Below, in pieces: positions 61,806 to 64,000 of a stretch of DNA of 64,000 bases (position 1 is the first letter of the stretch; every line of letters starts with the position of its first letter). This DNA is from Loxodes magnus. Lineage: Eukaryota; Ciliophora; Karyorelictea; Loxodida; Loxodidae. The notes beneath the pieces are model-generated. The model was not told the DNA's origin and made no database searches. It saw only the letters and a program-made list of their open reading frames with translations. The translations under genes were made by a program, and so were the position numbers. The stretch is taken from contig CAMPDV010000534.1 of the NCBI GenBank assembly GCA_946699065.1, positions 62,001 through 126,000 on the forward strand, read 5' to 3'.

Positions 61806-64000
61806 GAGGTTTCCTCACTAAAGCTTACCAACCTCCATATTTCAAATAATACAATAAAAGACATAAATCTGACAAAAGAGAATGATTCAAGAGGAGCTTA
61901 CACATTTAAAAGGTCTTTAATAAGCTAAATTTTAGCATTGACATCATCTCTTTATAATTGCATATATACTTATTCATCTAAAGCGAGCAAATTCTCAAAC
62001 GAACTGGCAAAGTTACTTCACAGATAAAAAATTGGAAAAAGTATTAAAAAACTATCCCCATAGAAGCCTTTTTTTAATTTACCTTTTGAATCTAAAGTAA
62101 CTTATTTCTAGCAAGCCTAATATACCAGTTCATCATTATACTTAGACAGTTCTGTCGATCACTTCATTTATATAGCTTTATTAGTATCAATTTAACAACC
62201 TTACTGAGCTTTTTTTCTAAAGGTTCCTGAGAAAACTTTTATTCGTCATTTAAAACTGCAAAATGTTTAAGGATCTTCTATGTACGCTAAGGGATTAGAA
62301 AATAAATAGATATATAAAGCTAATCCAATTTACTATCTCACGCTCCTTCACCGAAAAAAAAGTCTATAAAGCTAAAAATGTTGACGATAGGAGTTACTAG
62401 TACAGCGTTTGAGAAATTTGATTATGTAAGAAAGCACTTACAGGAAATAGAGTATCAGGATAAAAAATATATGAATAGAAATGCTTAAATGGAAATGGAG
62501 AAAGGGATAGTAATTATTTGAGCTTTGCAAGAACATATTACATCATAACTCTCTTTTCCATTATTGGAAATAAAGAAAAAGTTACTCAACTCTAAGAGAA
62601 TCTTAGCAAATGGTCACTCTGAAAAAAATGTGTTTGATTAGTTTAAGTAAAAATTAATTAATTTTATCATTTTTTCCAACAAAATTCTTAAATTTAAAAC
62701 CTTGGATCTGTCAAAAAATAAGAGCGGAGGGATATCAGTTGCTTTAGCTTTTTAATATAAGCTTTATAAGTTAATAAATCAACCCTTCAACGAATTATCA
62801 TAGTGCTGCTTAATATCTAAATAACATGAGATTGTATAATAATAGCCACCATAGTATAAGCTTCGGGTCTTATTAATTACAAGCAAAAAAACTTAATGAA
62901 GTTCTAGTAGGTTCGATATAGCTAAATTTCCGTGAGCGTATACTGAACTTTTCCCAGTGAATTATATCTTAAAGCTTATTTTCATGATTTATTTACACCT
63001 GAAGGTATGTAAACTGCATTTATCCTGCCAAAGTTTTTACGATACTAACTTCTTTAATTTAGCATCTAGAAATCTTAAAACTCATCATTCTAGGTAAGAA
63101 AAGTGAATCTGAAGCAGATAAATTTGATTGTTCCAGTACTAAGCAAAGTACTCAGAGATATCTATTCTATCTGCCAATTTTACAATAGCTTTATCATCTA
63201 ACGATATTTAAACTAGCTGTATAAATTAGAAAGAAAAGCAGCACTGGTATATTACAGAAATAGGGATATAGGTAAAAAATAAATAAAGGGATGGATTAAT
63301 ACCATTATTCGAACCCAAGCGCAATAGTGTGTGCAGCAGATTTTAAGTCTGGTTCCTTAAACACTCAGGATGAATTACTCTAACATTTGAGTTTTACTTT
63401 GTATTAAATAACTCTATCTGGTAAATTATTAGATAGGCTCAATAGTTATAAATAAGCCAATTCGTATATGTTTTGATAGAGCAACTGAATAGCGTAGAAA
63501 ACTACAAAGCAATAACAAGAAAATAGTTTTCTAAAGCCTCAAATTATACTAAAGTAATACATTCTAATGATATGACTAAAAAAGCTTTTAAGTAAAATAA
63601 AGAAACTTATAGCAAGTTATTGGAGCAAGGCTTTTTAGCGATTTTGAGTACAAGAACAATTTTTAACAGCATTGCCTATTTTCCAAACTATGCCTCTATA
63701 ACAACAACTCTTTTACTTATCTACTCATTAAGAAAATCTGACACTTTTAAGTAATTTTGTTTAGAAATTATTTTCATTTCACAAACAATAGAGAATCAAA
63801 GAACTGTATATAATATGACAACGATTTGTATAATATGAGAATATAAGCTAAATTAATTTAATTAGATTGATATTGAAATTAATCCTAGTAAATAAAGAAT
63901 GCTTAAACGAAGATATTCTCATACCTCACTCTTTCGTTTTCCACTTTCCGTTTTTTAAATAATAGCTTTATAACTTACTTTCAAAGTCGAATTAAAGTAC
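61806..64000. other. Unassigned stretch to window end
   Basis: Moderately complex but no domain recognised. The only feature is the tRNA-like relic at 63297-63377. Confidence 0.35.
63297..63377 (-). pseudogene. Degenerate tRNA-Leu(TAA)-like relic
   Basis: Minus strand shows a D-arm-like 'TCCTGAGTGTTTAAGGA' with paired TCC/GGA, an anticodon stem CAGA/TCTG with loop CTTAAAA (anticodon TAA), a long variable region and 'GGGTTCGAA'. The 3' side of the T stem does not pair and the acceptor stem pairs only at its outer four bases, so it is not functional. Confidence 0.5.

Noticed and set aside
1-64000. Tetrahymena/Paramecium-type code (UAA/UAG=Gln, UGA stop only)
   Set aside because: It would put stops at conserved Trp positions in the WD40, Kelch, LINE and ORF-B frames.
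1-64000. Micronuclear DNA with internally eliminated sequences interrupting genes
   Set aside because: The two best genes are continuous without excision and show no direct TA- or pointer-bounded interruptions. It remains possible for poorly understood regions, but nothing in the sequence supports it.

Overview
The window looks like a very AT-rich nuclear genome segment from a ciliate with a fully reassigned stop-codon set. Two domain-rich genes establish the code. In a seven-bladed WD40 gene (14303-15271, +) and a RING-Kelch gene (316-1761, -), in-frame TAA and TAG fall where glutamine is expected and in-frame TGA falls where the family has tryptophan, for example the W of 'IKIW' and of 'GHTxWV'. 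Both genes, a retrotransposon ORF (stop at 34522-34524) and an orphan gene (stop at 33118-33120) end at a TGA. UAA/UAG=Gln with UGA=Trp-or-stop is the karyorelict (Loxodes/Parduczia) type of code; Condylostoma is the other candidate. The taxon is inference. Standard-code ORF calling fails here, and because every triplet can be sense, an open frame alone means nothing. I therefore trust only domains and paralogue comparison.

Layout. 0.3-1.8 kb: RING-Kelch gene. 2.4-5.0 kb: degenerate satellite with a monomer of about 100 bp. 5-11.4 kb: unassigned AT-rich DNA, one long weakly supported reading frame and one copy of a 270-bp dispersed repeat. 11.5-16.2 kb: two SINE-like elements around the WD40 gene. 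18.3-22.7 and 30.3-36.1 kb: two diverged copies of a multi-kb segment, each with an orphan protein gene (ORF-B), a tandem repeat and a second coding remnant (ORF-A). Different elements have inserted into each copy: a SINE in copy 1, and in copy 2 a 971-bp coiled-coil element with an 11-bp target-site duplication plus a 5'-truncated LINE. 36-43.6 kb: a second duplication that includes two identical intron-containing tRNA-Tyr genes. 44-56 kb: a tRNA-Gln and otherwise unassigned DNA. 56.6-58.1 kb: inverted WD40 fragments, a tRNA-Leu lacking its anticodon arm and an intact tRNA-Ser. 59-62 kb: a second coiled-coil element copy and a retrotransposon 5' region with an ORF1-like coiled-coil frame.

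A retroelement system runs through the window. The LINE 3' end (UGA stop, short 3' UTR, GAGC/GCTC stem-loop, TTTA tail) is shared by the SINE-like elements. The 5' halves of those elements carry a hairpin motif of about 48 nt, also found upstream of the ORF1-like frame. This suggests the short elements are internally deleted or composite derivatives that use the LINE machinery. No prokaryotic features, CRISPR arrays or operons are present.
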